Shown here piece by piece: positions 1 to 8,562 of a stretch of DNA of 44,455 bases. How positions within the stretch are numbered: position 1 is the stretch's first letter; every line of letters starts with the position of its first letter. The position numbers were made by a program, and so were the translations under genes. The stretch comes from Clostridiales bacterium (lineage in GTDB: Bacteria; Bacillota; Clostridia; Lachnospirales; Lachnospiraceae). Below the pieces are notes generated by a model. The model was not told the origin of the DNA. It was given only the letters and a program-made list of their open reading frames with translations, and did no database searches. The stretch spans positions 1-44,455 of the forward strand of contig DUNZ01000063.1 of the NCBI GenBank assembly GCA_012839085.1. The letters run 5' to 3'.

Positions 1-456
1 GCTCAATTTAAGATAATGCTAGTCTTAACCATTGTTATGTTTGTGGGATTTGAAATTTTACGAGTGGATTACTCGTTTTTATTAGCCTTAGGAATTGCAT
101 TTCTTGATTTTCTTCCGGTGTTTGGTACAGGAGCAATACTTTGGCCTTGGGCAGTGGTATCTATGATATCAGGAAATTATTTTATGGCAGTAGGACTGAT
201 TGTCATTTATCTGATCTGCCAGATACTAAAACAGGTATTACAACCGAAAATGGTTGGGGATAGTATTGGTATTAGTCCATTGGCCACCCTGATCTTTATG
301 TTTATTGGTTATAAATTCTATGGAGTCTTAGGGATGATTTTGGGAATACCCATTGGTATGGTTTTAATCAATTTATACCGCATCGGTATGTTTGACCGTA
401 TTATACGAGGATTTAAAATAATTATTCATGATATTAATGAGTTTAGAAAATTTTAA
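1..456 (+). CDS. YtvI-like / AI-2E family membrane protein, C-terminal part
   Basis: The reading frame is open from the first base, so this is the 3' part of a longer gene cut by the window edge; the first ATG, at 16, is internal. About 150 residues are visible, with four or more hydrophobic segments. The segment LDFLPVFGTGAILWPW and the later QPKMVGDSIGISPLATL are typical of the AI-2E/PerM transporter superfamily. The GTG-containing PVFGTG motif followed by an aromatic-rich helix is what I associate with the sporulation membrane protein YtvI. A nearby sporulation block is consistent with that, but the missing N-terminus prevents separating YtvI from other AI-2E members. The protein would sit in the cytoplasmic membrane; transported substrate unknown. 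Confidence 0.75.
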   Translation, partial: AQFKIMLVLTIVMFVGFEILRVDYSFLLALGIAFLDFLPVFGTGAILWPWAVVSMISGNYFMAVGLIVIYLICQILKQVLQPKMVGDSIGISPLATLIFMFIGYKFYGVLGMILGIPIGMVLINLYRIGMFDRIIRGFKIIIHDINEFRKF

Positions 457-546
457 CATTAGAGCTTGTCTGGTTGAATTACAATCAGGTAGGCTTTTTT
501 ATATGGGATACGGTTCCTTATATGTAATATGTGGAGGCTCCCCTTG

Positions 547-1050
547 TTCCGTAAAGATAGACGTAAAATATGAAACACCTTTATTCCGTAAAGATAGACG
601 TAAAATATAAAACACCTTTATTCCGTAAAGATAGACGTAAAATATGAAATACCATGTTCCGTAAAAATAGATGTAAAACATAAAATCCCTTGTTCTGTAA
701 AGAAAGGCGTAAAATATAAAACACCTTGTTCCGTATAGTTCGACGTAAAACACCAAGCTCCCCTTGTTCTGTAAAGATTAACGTAAACAATCACGCCCCA
801 TATTCCGTAAAGTGTGACGCAAAACATGAAACATCTTGTTCCGTAAAGTTTGACGTAAAATATGAAACTTCTTGTTCCGTATGGTTTGACGTAAAACATC
901 AGGCTACCCTTGTTCTGTAAAGATTAACGTAAACTATCACGCCCCATATTCCGTAAAGTGTTACGTAAAATATGAAACACCTCGCCCTGTAAAGATTGAC
1001 ATAAAATATCAAGCTACACTTGTTCCGTATATAATGACGTAAATTATATA
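547..1050. repeat. Degenerate tandem array, 14 units, 36-38 bp period
   Basis: Fourteen units begin with TTCCGTAAAG or a close variant at 547, 584, 621, 657, 693, 729, 767, 803, 839, 875, 913, 949, 985 and 1023. The steps are 37, 37, 36, 36, 36, 36, 38, 36, 36, 36, 38, 36, 36 and 38. Each unit has a second conserved core GACGTAAAA about 14 bp after the first, then a more variable A/C-rich tail. There are no unique spacers: the whole unit repeats, so this is not a CRISPR. The block 729-874 recurs at 875-1022 with high identity, showing a four-unit (about 146 bp) duplication. A further decayed half-unit may lie near 1128-1152. The long minus-strand reading frames here exist because 36 bp is 12 stop-free codons; I do not call them genes. 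Confidence 0.9.
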
Positions 1051-1337
1051 TACATAATGTTTTAGGTCTATCGTTTGATGTATTATATGATTTTTACTAT
1101 AGAAATAGAAAATTACTAAGGGACATACGGAATAAATGACGCAAAAAATAGCAGGTATATAGGAAACGGTCATAACTATGAAAGAAAATAATAATAGTTC
1201 AATAAAATTTAATTTTTTGTGAATATTTTGACAGAATTTATAAATATCCATGTACAAAATAAGAAAAAAATGGTATGATAATTATTGGAAGAAATATGAA
1301 TACCTAAAGAACATTTATTGAACTGAGGAGTATGAAT

Positions 1338-2138
1338 ATGGATAGCAATAAGTTAACAATGAATCATGATGACTCTATTATTACAAAGGATGAAATTAGA
1401 TTGATACTGGAACAATATCGTATCGGAAAAAAACCTTTGGCAAAACTTTTAGGATGGGGAGAAACGACAATTATACGCTATATGGAAGGGGATACACCTA
1501 CCAGTGAATATTCTAGCAAGTTGAAAACCATACTAGAAGATCCTGAATATTATTATGATTTGTTGTGCAAACGAAAGCATTGTTTAACAAGTGTAGCCTA
1601 TAAGAAAAGTAGAAATGCTGTGTTGTCAAAAATAATGGCATCGAAACTTTATGGTGTTGCTTATTATATCGTGAATAAAACAAAAGCGGATATCTGTCCC
1701 GCCTATGTTCAATATTTACTATACTACTCCCAAGCATTTTATTTGGCGTTTTATGACAGGGAATTTTTTCAGGAGGAATGTGTTATGAATCAAACCCATA
1801 CTCCTTATAAAAAATTATATGAATCTATGAAACGATGTGGTGTTAATGAAATAAATATTGGAGATGATTTTCTCTTACCTGAGGATCGGTTTTTTGTAGA
1901 TGACATTATGGATGCGTTTTTTTGGTATGGCCCCAAAACATTAACTAGCATGATGGATCATGAAATATCAGAAATAAATTTAGTTAGAGATAGATACAAT
2001 AATCAGGTTTTATCCAAGGATTCTCTCAAAGCGTATTTTAAAGAGATATTACATGAATATGATATTAAGAATCCAAAAGAAGTTGGCAAATACCCGGACC
2101 GTCGTATCCTTGAAATAAGAAATATCGAGTTGAGTTAA
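1338..2138 (+). CDS. HTH plus Panacea (SocA/DUF4065-like) domain protein, orphan antitoxin candidate
   Basis: A 266-residue protein. Start chosen at 1338, 7 bp after GAGGAG; the in-frame ATG at 1332 is too close to the site. Residues about 17-70 look like a helix-turn-helix region (LAKLLGWGETTIIRYMEG), as in the XRE/MqsA-type antitoxins. Residues about 100-215 resemble the Panacea domain: YGVAYYIVNK, then VQYLLYYSQAFYLAFY, and later a DDIMDAFFWYGPKTLTSM segment like the usual C-terminal helix. Panacea domains neutralise unrelated toxins in two-gene systems. Here no toxin gene is adjacent: upstream is the repeat array and downstream is convergent typA. It may be a solitary regulator, a remnant, or act on a toxin elsewhere. 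Family call from motif recognition only. Confidence 0.7.
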   Translation: MDSNKLTMNHDDSIITKDEIRLILEQYRIGKKPLAKLLGWGETTIIRYMEGDTPTSEYSSKLKTILEDPEYYYDLLCKRKHCLTSVAYKKSRNAVLSKIMASKLYGVAYYIVNKTKADICPAYVQYLLYYSQAFYLAFYDREFFQEECVMNQTHTPYKKLYESMKRCGVNEINIGDDFLLPEDRFFVDDIMDAFFWYGPKTLTSMMDHEISEINLVRDRYNNQVLSKDSLKAYFKEILHEYDIKNPKEVGKYPDRRILEIRNIELS

Positions 2139-2187
2139 TTATAGACAAGGTTTGCTGGTAAAACACCTTACCTGCGATAGAATAAAT

Positions 2188-2233
2188 AATAGGCTGTAGC
2201 ATGATGGGTATTTTCACTTAGCTACAGCCTATT
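2188..2233. terminator. Hairpin between convergent genes
   Basis: A perfect 13 bp stem, aataggctgtagc (2188-2200) and gctacagcctatt (2221-2233), encloses a 20 nt loop. It lies between the ends of the Panacea gene and typA. T-rich sequence follows on the plus strand (T6 near 2245), less clearly on the minus strand. It probably ends transcription from one or both sides. Confidence 0.7.
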
Positions 2234-2249
2234 GAAGTTTTGCTATTTT

Positions 2250-4082
2250 TTAATTATTTTGTCGATTACGACGATCTCTCATTCTTAAGGTGGGATCTAA
2301 TATTTTCTTACGAATTCGTAAGTTTTTTGGTGTTACTTCTAATAACTCATCGGTTTCTATAAATTCAAGTGCTTGCTCCAGACTTAATATTTTCGGTGGA
2401 GATAATCTAAGGGCATCATCAGAACCAGCTGCACGAGTATTGGTTAACTGTTTCCTCTTGCATACGTTTACTTCAATGTCTTCAGCTTTAGGGTTTTGTC
2501 CAATGACCATACCAGAATACACTTTAACACCAGGGCCGATAAAAAGGACACCACGCTCTTGTGCATTATATAGACCGTAGGTAATACTTTCCCCTGTCTC
2601 AAAGGCAATCAGACTACCGGTTTTTCGATATTGAATATCACCTTTATAAGGGCCATAGCCATCAAAGATAGTGTTGATAATGCCGTTTCCTTTGGTATCA
2701 GTCATAAATTCTCCACGGTAACCAATTAGACCGCGGGCTGGAATGGAAAACTCAATACGGGTATGGCCATTTCCGGAAGTATGCATATTGATCATTTCCC
2801 CCTTACGGGATCCTAGTTTTTCAATAACGATTCCAGCAAATTCATCAGGTACATCGATTACGGCATGCTCCATAGGTTCTAACTTTTTACCGTTCTCGTC
2901 TTCTTTATAGAGAACCTCTGCCTTACTGACAGAAAACTCATAGCCTTCTCGACGCATATTTTCAATTAATACGGATAGATGAAGTTCCCCTCTACCAGAG
3001 ACTTTGAAGCTTTCTGTGGTATCGGTTTCGTCTACTCTCAGGCTGACGTCGGTATTAAGCTCTCTTAGTAAGCGCTCCCTTAAATGCCTTGAGGTTACAA
3101 ATTTTCCTTCGGTACCAGCAAGTGGACTATCATTTACACTAAAATACATAGCAATTGTGGGCTCCGAGATTTTCTGAAAAGGTATGGGATCCGGGTGATC
3201 CGGTGAGCAAATGGTATCACCAATATGAAGATCAGCAATACCTGAAATTGCTACGATAGAACCAACGGATGCTTGGTTAACTTCAACACGTTTCAACCCA
3301 TCAAATTCATAAAGTTTACTAATTTTAACTTTTTCCAATTTTTCTGGCTCATGGGCATTGACAAGAACGACCTCTTGGTTTACTTTAATAGTACCATTAT
3401 CAACTTTACCAATACCAATCCTACCTACATATTCATTGTAGTCTATGGTACTGATTAGTACCTGGGTACTCTTCTCGGAATCTCCTGATGGAGCAGGAAT
3501 ATGTTTTAGGATCGTTTCAAATAAAGGATTCATATTCGTGGACTGCTCTTCCATAGAAAGAGATGCAGTTCCTGATTTACCAGATGCAAATATGAATGGA
3601 CAATCCAATTGTTCATCATCAGCATCCAATTCAATTAATAATTCTAATACTTCATCAACTACCTCTGCGGGTCTTGCCTCGGGACGATCCATTTTATTGA
3701 TACATACAATTACTTGTAAGGATAGTTCCAGTGCTTTTTTTAGAACAAATTTCGTCTGCGGCATAGGACCTTCAAAGGCATCTACTACAAGGATGACACC
3801 ATTGACCATCTTAAGAACACGTTCTACTTCGCCACCAAAATCTGCGTGACCCGGTGTATCTATAATATTTATTTTAACTCCATCATACATAACGGCAGTA
3901 TTTTTCGACAAAATTGTAATACCCCGTTCCCGCTCTATATCATTGGAGTCCATAACTCGATCTACTACATTTTGATTCGAACGGAATATGCCACTTTGTT
4001 TTAATAACCCATCGACCAGAGTTGTTTTCCCGTGATCAACATGGGCAATAATGGCGATATTTCGAATATCTTCTCTTTTCAT
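2250..4082 (-). CDS. typA: Translational GTPase TypA/BipA
   Basis: A 610-residue ribosome-associated GTPase of the EF-G/LepA class. It acts in ribosome assembly and stress or cold adaptation. The G1 loop AHVDHGKTT, the G3 motif DTPGHADFGGEV and the G4 motif NKMDRPEA lie in the first 140 residues, followed by the translation-factor beta-barrel and an EF-G-like C-terminal half (GRGELHLSVLIENMRREGYE). The TypA-specific C-terminal region (VTPKNLRIRKKILD) is present. Length is normal for the family (about 605-615). An AGAAGG site lies upstream of the ATG. Transcribed alone, divergent from the SSB-like gene, and convergent with the Panacea gene across a shared hairpin. Confidence 0.97.
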   Translation of the reverse strand: MKREDIRNIAIIAHVDHGKTTLVDGLLKQSGIFRSNQNVVDRVMDSNDIERERGITILSKNTAVMYDGVKINIIDTPGHADFGGEVERVLKMVNGVILVVDAFEGPMPQTKFVLKKALELSLQVIVCINKMDRPEARPAEVVDEVLELLIELDADDEQLDCPFIFASGKSGTASLSMEEQSTNMNPLFETILKHIPAPSGDSEKSTQVLISTIDYNEYVGRIGIGKVDNGTIKVNQEVVLVNAHEPEKLEKVKISKLYEFDGLKRVEVNQASVGSIVAISGIADLHIGDTICSPDHPDPIPFQKISEPTIAMYFSVNDSPLAGTEGKFVTSRHLRERLLRELNTDVSLRVDETDTTESFKVSGRGELHLSVLIENMRREGYEFSVSKAEVLYKEDENGKKLEPMEHAVIDVPDEFAGIVIEKLGSRKGEMINMHTSGNGHTRIEFSIPARGLIGYRGEFMTDTKGNGIINTIFDGYGPYKGDIQYRKTGSLIAFETGESITYGLYNAQERGVLFIGPGVKVYSGMVIGQNPKAEDIEVNVCKRKQLTNTRAAGSDDALRLSPPKILSLEQALEFIETDELLEVTPKNLRIRKKILDPTLRMRDRRNRQNN

Positions 4083-4395
4083 ATATATAATACCTTCTTT
4101 CTAAAGACATTAGGTCAGTCTCAACACAACTTATATATTGTAACAAGCAAAGAAACGAAAAGCAATCTATGGTTTGAAAAAATGTATAAAAATAATTCAA
4201 TATTTTTGTATAAAGTAACAAAAATTGGAAACACATAAAAATATATTAAACTTTTACTTCTAAAATGTGGAATATTGCATATATATTAACATAGGTGAAT
4301 GAAAGCTGTTTTCTGACCAAACAGATAAATTTACCCTACATTTTAGAGCAGATTGGCGGAATAAAGAACGCCAGGAAGGAAGGGAGAGGTACGAT
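4083..4395. other. Intergenic region between divergent typA and ssb-like gene
   Basis: This 313 bp stretch must hold the promoters of both divergent genes. It is very A/T-rich. A short inverted repeat (ctgttt ... aaacag, about 4308-4324) and several TATA-like hexamers are visible, but I could not pick a convincing -35/-10 pair on either strand. No coding potential is supported. Confidence 0.4.
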
Positions 4396-5028
4396 ATGGC
4401 AGATAAAGTATTTGATAACAATCAAGTAAGTATTGCAGGAGAGGTGGTCAGTGAATTTACGTTTAGCCATGATGTCTTTGGGGAAGGATTTTATATTTTA
4501 GAGGCAATTGTAAAGCGTCTCAGTAATTCCAGTGACATTATCCCCATCATGGTTTCTGAACGGCTCATTGACGTAAAACAAGATTACAGGGGGAAATTTG
4601 TAGAGGTCTTAGGGCAATTTCGCTCCTATAATCGACATGAAGAAAATAAGAACAAATTAGTGCTTTCGGTATTTGCTAGAGAAATTAAGATTACGGATGA
4701 ATTAGACGAGGATGTTAAGCCCAATCATATCTTCCTTGATGGATATGTATGTAAACCGCCGGTGTATCGTAAAACACCCCTAGGACGTGAGATTGCGGAT
4801 GTATTATTGGCTGTCAACCGTCCCTATGGTAAATCGGATTACATTCCATGTATTTGTTGGGGTAGAAATGCCAGATTTGCAGAAACCTTCCGTGTAGGTG
4901 GTCATCTTCAAATTTGGGGAAGAATTCAAAGTAGGGAATATCAGAAAAAATTATCTGAAACTGAGTTTGAAAAGAGAATCGCTTATGAAGTATCCGTAAG
5001 CAAACTGGAATATCTTGAAGATTATTAA
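4396..5028 (+). CDS. Single-stranded DNA-binding protein-like, two OB folds
   Basis: A 210-residue protein resembling the tandem OB-fold SSB relatives of Lachnospiraceae. Residues about 8-105 form a first, diverged OB-like half (QVSIAGEVVSEFTFSHDV). Residues about 110-208 form a second half closer to classical SSB (IFLDGYVCKPPVYRKTPLGREIADVLLAVNR, quoted in part: KTPLGREIADVLLAVNR), including CICWGRNARFAE and the closing strand GHLQIWGRIQSREY. The usual acidic C-terminal tip (DDDIPF type) is absent; the protein ends in LEYLEDY. It may therefore not recruit the normal SSB interactome and is unlikely to be the main replicative SSB. The start ATG follows GGAAGGGAGAGG. Monocistronic, followed by the lysine riboswitch unit. 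Confidence 0.75.
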   Translation: MADKVFDNNQVSIAGEVVSEFTFSHDVFGEGFYILEAIVKRLSNSSDIIPIMVSERLIDVKQDYRGKFVEVLGQFRSYNRHEENKNKLVLSVFAREIKITDELDEDVKPNHIFLDGYVCKPPVYRKTPLGREIADVLLAVNRPYGKSDYIPCICWGRNARFAETFRVGGHLQIWGRIQSREYQKKLSETEFEKRIAYEVSVSKLEYLEDY

Positions 5029-5185
5029 AATTTAATATAGATTCACCTTAAGCTGTTACAAACAAATTGTGTATATAAGGGAGTAATTTCCTATCGATCA
5101 ATTATTTAAAAATGATTGATTTATATACAAAGTTGCTTTGTAGCAGCATTTTAAGATTCTTAAATTTATTTTTTGGATTTATCTA

Positions 5186-5214
5186 TTGACATTATATATG
5201 GCAAATGTTAGTAT
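5186..5214 (+). promoter_or_regulatory. Sigma-A type promoter for the dapA-dapB operon
   Basis: A perfect -35 TTGACA (5186-5191), a 17 bp spacer and the -10 TAGTAT (5209-5214) predict a start near 5221, about 25 nt before the conserved riboswitch core. Confidence 0.75.
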
Positions 5215-5237
5215 GTAGCTACGAATATTGTGAAATC

Positions 5238-5418
5238 TTTACTTGTGGTAGAGGCGCATTGTTTAATAGTAAGCTACAGGATATTTCAGGAATAGATGAT
5301 TGTAGTCTGAAAGGAAACAATGCCGAAGTAATCATAAACCCTGTATTTATGATTGCTGGGCATATGGTGAAAAACTATATGACTGTCATCAATATATTGA
5401 TGGAGAGCTGCCTAAAGA
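5238..5418 (+). promoter_or_regulatory. Lysine riboswitch (L box)
   Basis: The leader upstream of dapA carries the conserved lysine-riboswitch blocks in order: GGTAGAGGCGC (5247-5257), a TAGTAAG segment, TGAAAGGAAACAATGCCGAAG spread over about 5310-5332, then GGGCATATGG and GACTGTCATC, ending in GGAGAGCTGCC (5402-5412). GGTAG (5247-5251) pairs with CTGCC (5408-5412) as the closing P1 helix. Lysine binding to this RNA class is known to favour termination; the matching terminator follows at 5479. A 75-codon frame from 5205 to 5432 overlaps the element and is not a gene. Confidence 0.92.
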
Positions 5419-5478
5419 ATATGAATCAATGAACACATGATTATTCTATCATGTTTTAAACATATATTATTCTTTAGC

Positions 5479-5507
5479 ATCGACTCCTGGTAGTCGATTT
5501 TTTTATT
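5479..5507 (+). terminator. Intrinsic terminator of the lysine riboswitch
   Basis: Stem ATCGACT/AGTCGAT (5479-5485 and 5492-5498) with a 6 nt loop runs directly into a T-rich tract. It lies between the riboswitch and dapA, so it is the expression platform that should stop transcription when lysine is abundant. Confidence 0.88.
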
Positions 5508-5636
5508 TTATTAGGAAAGTTGGTGAATTTTTAACTGTTACTTTAAATATTCTTTTTTAGCACTTGACGGTACCATAGTTTTTCCACAAAGATTCGTATC
5601 ATAAAATCAAGTATATTAAATTTGGAGGTGTCTATT

Positions 5637-6530
5637 ATGGCAGTATTTAAAGGATCCGGTGTAGCAATTGTAACACCATTTACCAAGAACAATGAGGTGA
5701 ATTATGAGAAATTAGGGGAATTGATTGAATTTCATATTTCTCAAGGAACAGATAGTATTATCGTATGTGGAACAACAGGGGAAGCGTCTACGTTAACTCA
5801 TGAGGAACATATAGAATGTATTCGATTTACAGTAGAAAAAGTAAATAAGAGAATACCTGTGATTGCTGGTACCGGATCAAACTGTACCGATACTGCAATT
5901 TATCTTTCCAAGGAAGCTGAAAAACATGGTGCAGATGCATTACTTGTGGTTTCTCCATATTATAATAAGGCTACACAAAAAGGCTTAATTGCACATTTTA
6001 CAGCCATTGCAAATTCGGTTACCATACCCATTATCCTATATAATGTTCCAGGTAGAACAGGGTGCAATATTCTTCCACAGACCGTTGCCACACTAGTAGA
6101 AAATGTGGATAATATCGTTGGAATTAAAGAAGCCAGTGGAAATATTGCTCAGATAGCAGAAATTATGCAGTTAACCAAGGGTAAGATCGATCTTTATTCC
6201 GGCTGTGATGAGATGATTGTTCCGATTCTTTCTTTGGGGGGTGTTGGGGTTATTTCCGTTTTAGCAAATATCGCTCCTAAGCCAACCCATGACATGGTAG
6301 AAAAATATTTATCAGGAGATACTAAGACTAGCCTTGAATTACAGCTAAAATACCTTCCATTGATTAATGCCTTGTTCTATGAAGTTAATCCTATTCCGGT
6401 GAAAAAAGCGCTTAATTTACTAGGTTTTGAGGTTGGCGATTTAAGAATGCCTCTAACGGAGATGGAATTGGAAAATGCCAAGAAACTAATGAATGAAATG
6501 AATGCCATAGGTTTAAATACCCTAAGATAG
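5637..6530 (+). CDS. dapA: 4-hydroxy-tetrahydrodipicolinate synthase
   Basis: Condenses pyruvate with aspartate semialdehyde, the first committed step of the diaminopimelate/lysine branch; it also feeds dipicolinate synthesis in spore formers. The ATG at 5637 follows GGAGGTG (5624-5630) by 6 bp and gives 297 residues; a TTG at 5622 overlaps the ribosome site and is rejected. Diagnostic motifs are [22 protein letters not shown], the tyrosine-containing [10 protein letters not shown], and VGIKEASGN with the Schiff-base lysine at about residue 164. First gene of a two-gene operon under the lysine riboswitch. Confidence 0.97.
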   Translation: MAVFKGSGVAIVTPFTKNNEVNYEKLGELIEFHISQGTDSIIVCGTTGEASTLTHEEHIECIRFTVEKVNKRIPVIAGTGSNCTDTAIYLSKEAEKHGADALLVVSPYYNKATQKGLIAHFTAIANSVTIPIILYNVPGRTGCNILPQTVATLVENVDNIVGIKEASGNIAQIAEIMQLTKGKIDLYSGCDEMIVPILSLGGVGVISVLANIAPKPTHDMVEKYLSGDTKTSLELQLKYLPLINALFYEVNPIPVKKALNLLGFEVGDLRMPLTEMELENAKKLMNEMNAIGLNTLR

Positions 6531-6538
6531 GAGGACAT

Positions 6539-7300
6539 ATGACAAATATTATATTACGGGGATGTAACGGGAAAATGGGACAGGTGATTTCAGAGCTGGT
6601 AGAAGCAGATGAGAATGCTATCATTGTTGCTGGTATCGATGTTTCCCAAAACCGTGTGAATAAGTATCCGGTTTATCCTAATTTTGCATCCTGTGGTGTA
6701 CTAGCCGATGTGATTATTGATTTCTCCTCTCCAAATAATTTAGAAGAAATGTTAGAGTTTGCGATAGAACAAGAAATCGGAATCGTCTTATGTACAACAG
6801 GCTTTTCTAAGGAAGATATTGAGAAGATTAATGAGGCAGCAAAGCAAATTCCAATCCTTAGATCTGCCAATATGTCCATGGGCATCAATCTGATTACCAA
6901 ACTAATTCAGGAATCGGCAAAAATTCTTTCAGAGGCAGGATTTGATATTGAAATAGTAGAGCGCCATCATAATAAGAAGGTGGATGCACCCTCTGGGACG
7001 GCTCTAGCCCTAGCGGATGCGATGAACGAAGTACTGGATCATAGGTATGAATATAAATATGATCGTTCCACGGAGCGAGTAGCAAGAAATAAAAAGGAAA
7101 TCGGCATCTCGGCAGTTAGGGGAGGCACCATTGTAGGGGAACATGAGGTAATTTTTGCGGGAACCGATGAAGTAATAGAAATCAAACATACGGCTTACTC
7201 CAAGGCTATTTTTGCAAAAGGAGCCATACAGGCAGCTAAATTTTTACCAGGAAAAGAGTCTGGTTTATATAAAATGAGTGATCTTATGAATATTCCATGA
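6539..7300 (+). CDS. dapB: 4-hydroxy-tetrahydrodipicolinate reductase
   Basis: Reduces the DapA product with NAD(P)H to tetrahydrodipicolinate. The 253-residue protein starts with the nucleotide-binding loop GCNGKMGQVI, has the LCTTGFS segment, and the catalytic/substrate-binding ERHHNKKVDAPSGTAL (about residues 141-156). The ATG lies 5 bp after AGGAGGAC and only 8 bp after the dapA stop, so it is co-transcribed and riboswitch-controlled. A clear terminator follows. Confidence 0.97.
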   Translation: MTNIILRGCNGKMGQVISELVEADENAIIVAGIDVSQNRVNKYPVYPNFASCGVLADVIIDFSSPNNLEEMLEFAIEQEIGIVLCTTGFSKEDIEKINEAAKQIPILRSANMSMGINLITKLIQESAKILSEAGFDIEIVERHHNKKVDAPSGTALALADAMNEVLDHRYEYKYDRSTERVARNKKEIGISAVRGGTIVGEHEVIFAGTDEVIEIKHTAYSKAIFAKGAIQAAKFLPGKESGLYKMSDLMNIP

Positions 7301-7342
7301 TCTTAGATTCCCGATATTTTTAAATGAATTTAAAAGAAAATC

Positions 7343-7384
7343 AAAGGGGCTATTGCATTAATATTTTGCAATAGTCCCTTTTTG
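7343..7384 (+). terminator. Terminator of dapA-dapB
   Basis: Long stem AAAGGGGCTATTGCA (7343-7357) pairs with TGCAATAGTCCCTTT (7367-7381) with one G.U pair, followed by T-rich sequence. Confidence 0.88.
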
Positions 7385-7485
7385 TTCACAAAATTTTCGA
7401 ATTCTTATTGTATGATAGAAATGTTTGAAGAATGGTAAATTATATGGAATTCAATTCTCAAATTAATTGTAAGGAGGAGAAAATC

Positions 7486-8562
7486 TTGATTGAGGTTAAA
7501 AACTTAGTGAAACGATACGGTGATCATACTGCCGTAGATCACTTATCCTTTACCGTAGATAAGGGGCAGATTCTAGGCTTTCTAGGTCCTAACGGTGCTG
7601 GTAAATCGACAACCATGAATATTATCACTGGTTATATCTCAGCTTCAGAAGGTACTGTAACGGTAAATGGATTAGATATTTATGAAGAACCGAAGGAAGT
7701 AAAAAAGATGATTGGTTATCTTCCGGAATTTCCCCCCATTTATCCTGATATGACGGTTTATGAGTATTTGGATTTTGTAGCCGACATTAAAAAAGTAAAG
7801 AAAAGCGAAAAGAAACAAATGATTCAGGATATCATGGAAGCAACAAAAATAACTCATATGTCCGAACGGCTAATTAAACATCTATCCAAGGGATACAAAC
7901 AAAGAGTTGGTCTTGCCCAGGCTATTATGGGTTATCCAGAAGTAATCATTTTGGATGAACCGACGGTTGGATTGGATCCAAAACAGATTATTGAAATAAG
8001 AGAATTAATTAAAGAATTAGCAAAAAAACATACGGTTATTTTAAGTTCACATATTATGCAGGAGGTTAGCGCTGTTTGTGATACAGTGTTGATCATCAAT
8101 CATGGTAAGTTAGTTTTGATCGATAAACCAGAAAATTTAAGCAGTCATCTGGGTATGAATGGCGGTATTAAGTTATCTATAAAAGGAGATCAAAAAATCG
8201 TAACCAATATTTTAAAGAACATAGATAATATCTCTAAGGTAGAAGAAGAGGAAGCAATCGAAGATGGAGTTTGTGAGTTGACCGTGTATACGAAGGAAAA
8301 TGAGGATGTTCGCGAAGCTATTTTCTTAGCATGTAGCAAAGCCAATACACCAATTTTAGAAATGTCTACAATAAAAATGAGCTTGGAGGATGTATTCCTG
8401 AAAGTAACCAATGATTCCGGATATCAAAATCAGAAAAAGAAGAAATCCTTTGCCTTCAAGCATCCCAATAAATCAGAAAAAGACCATAAGTCATCAGAAA
8501 AAGATCAGGATGAAAGCAAGGAAATCGGGGAGGAGGAGAAATCAGATGCTAGCGATTTATAA
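7486..8562 (+). CDS. ABC transporter ATP-binding protein (GldA-like)
   Basis: Energises an ABC-2 exporter of the Gld type. I choose the TTG at 7486: it follows AAGGAGG (7471-7477) by 8 bp and leads straight into IEVKNLVKRYG, whereas the upstream ATGs at 7432 and 7444 lack a site and add a non-family stretch. Walker A GPNGAGKST is near residue 35, the signature is LSKGYKQRV, Walker B is VIILDEPTVGLDP, and the H-loop is SSHIM. After about residue 310 the protein has an unusual highly charged low-complexity tail, rich in K, E, S and D, of about 45 residues. It overlaps the permease gene by 17 bp. First gene of a four-gene operon. Confidence 0.93.
   Translation: MIEVKNLVKRYGDHTAVDHLSFTVDKGQILGFLGPNGAGKSTTMNIITGYISASEGTVTVNGLDIYEEPKEVKKMIGYLPEFPPIYPDMTVYEYLDFVADIKKVKKSEKKQMIQDIMEATKITHMSERLIKHLSKGYKQRVGLAQAIMGYPEVIILDEPTVGLDPKQIIEIRELIKELAKKHTVILSSHIMQEVSAVCDTVLIINHGKLVLIDKPENLSSHLGMNGGIKLSIKGDQKIVTNILKNIDNISKVEEEEAIEDGVCELTVYTKENEDVREAIFLACSKANTPILEMSTIKMSLEDVFLKVTNDSGYQNQKKKKSFAFKHPNKSEKDHKSSEKDQDESKEIGEEEKSDASDL

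Noticed and set aside
499-899. Three overlapping minus-strand frames encoding 12-residue repeats such as FYVKLYGTRCFI
   Set aside because: They occur in all three frames of the tandem array, because a 36 bp stop-free unit keeps any frame open; none has a convincing ribosome site.
547-1050. Possible CRISPR array
   Set aside because: The whole 36-38 bp unit repeats without unique spacers, units are degenerate, and no cas gene is nearby.
1009-1257. Hydrophobic 82-residue minus-strand frame next to the Panacea gene, a possible toxin
   Set aside because: No ribosome site precedes it, it ends inside the repeat array, and its hydrophobicity is what AT-rich DNA gives by chance.
5205-5432. 75-residue frame upstream of dapA
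   Set aside because: It coincides with the lysine riboswitch aptamer and has no ribosome-binding site.
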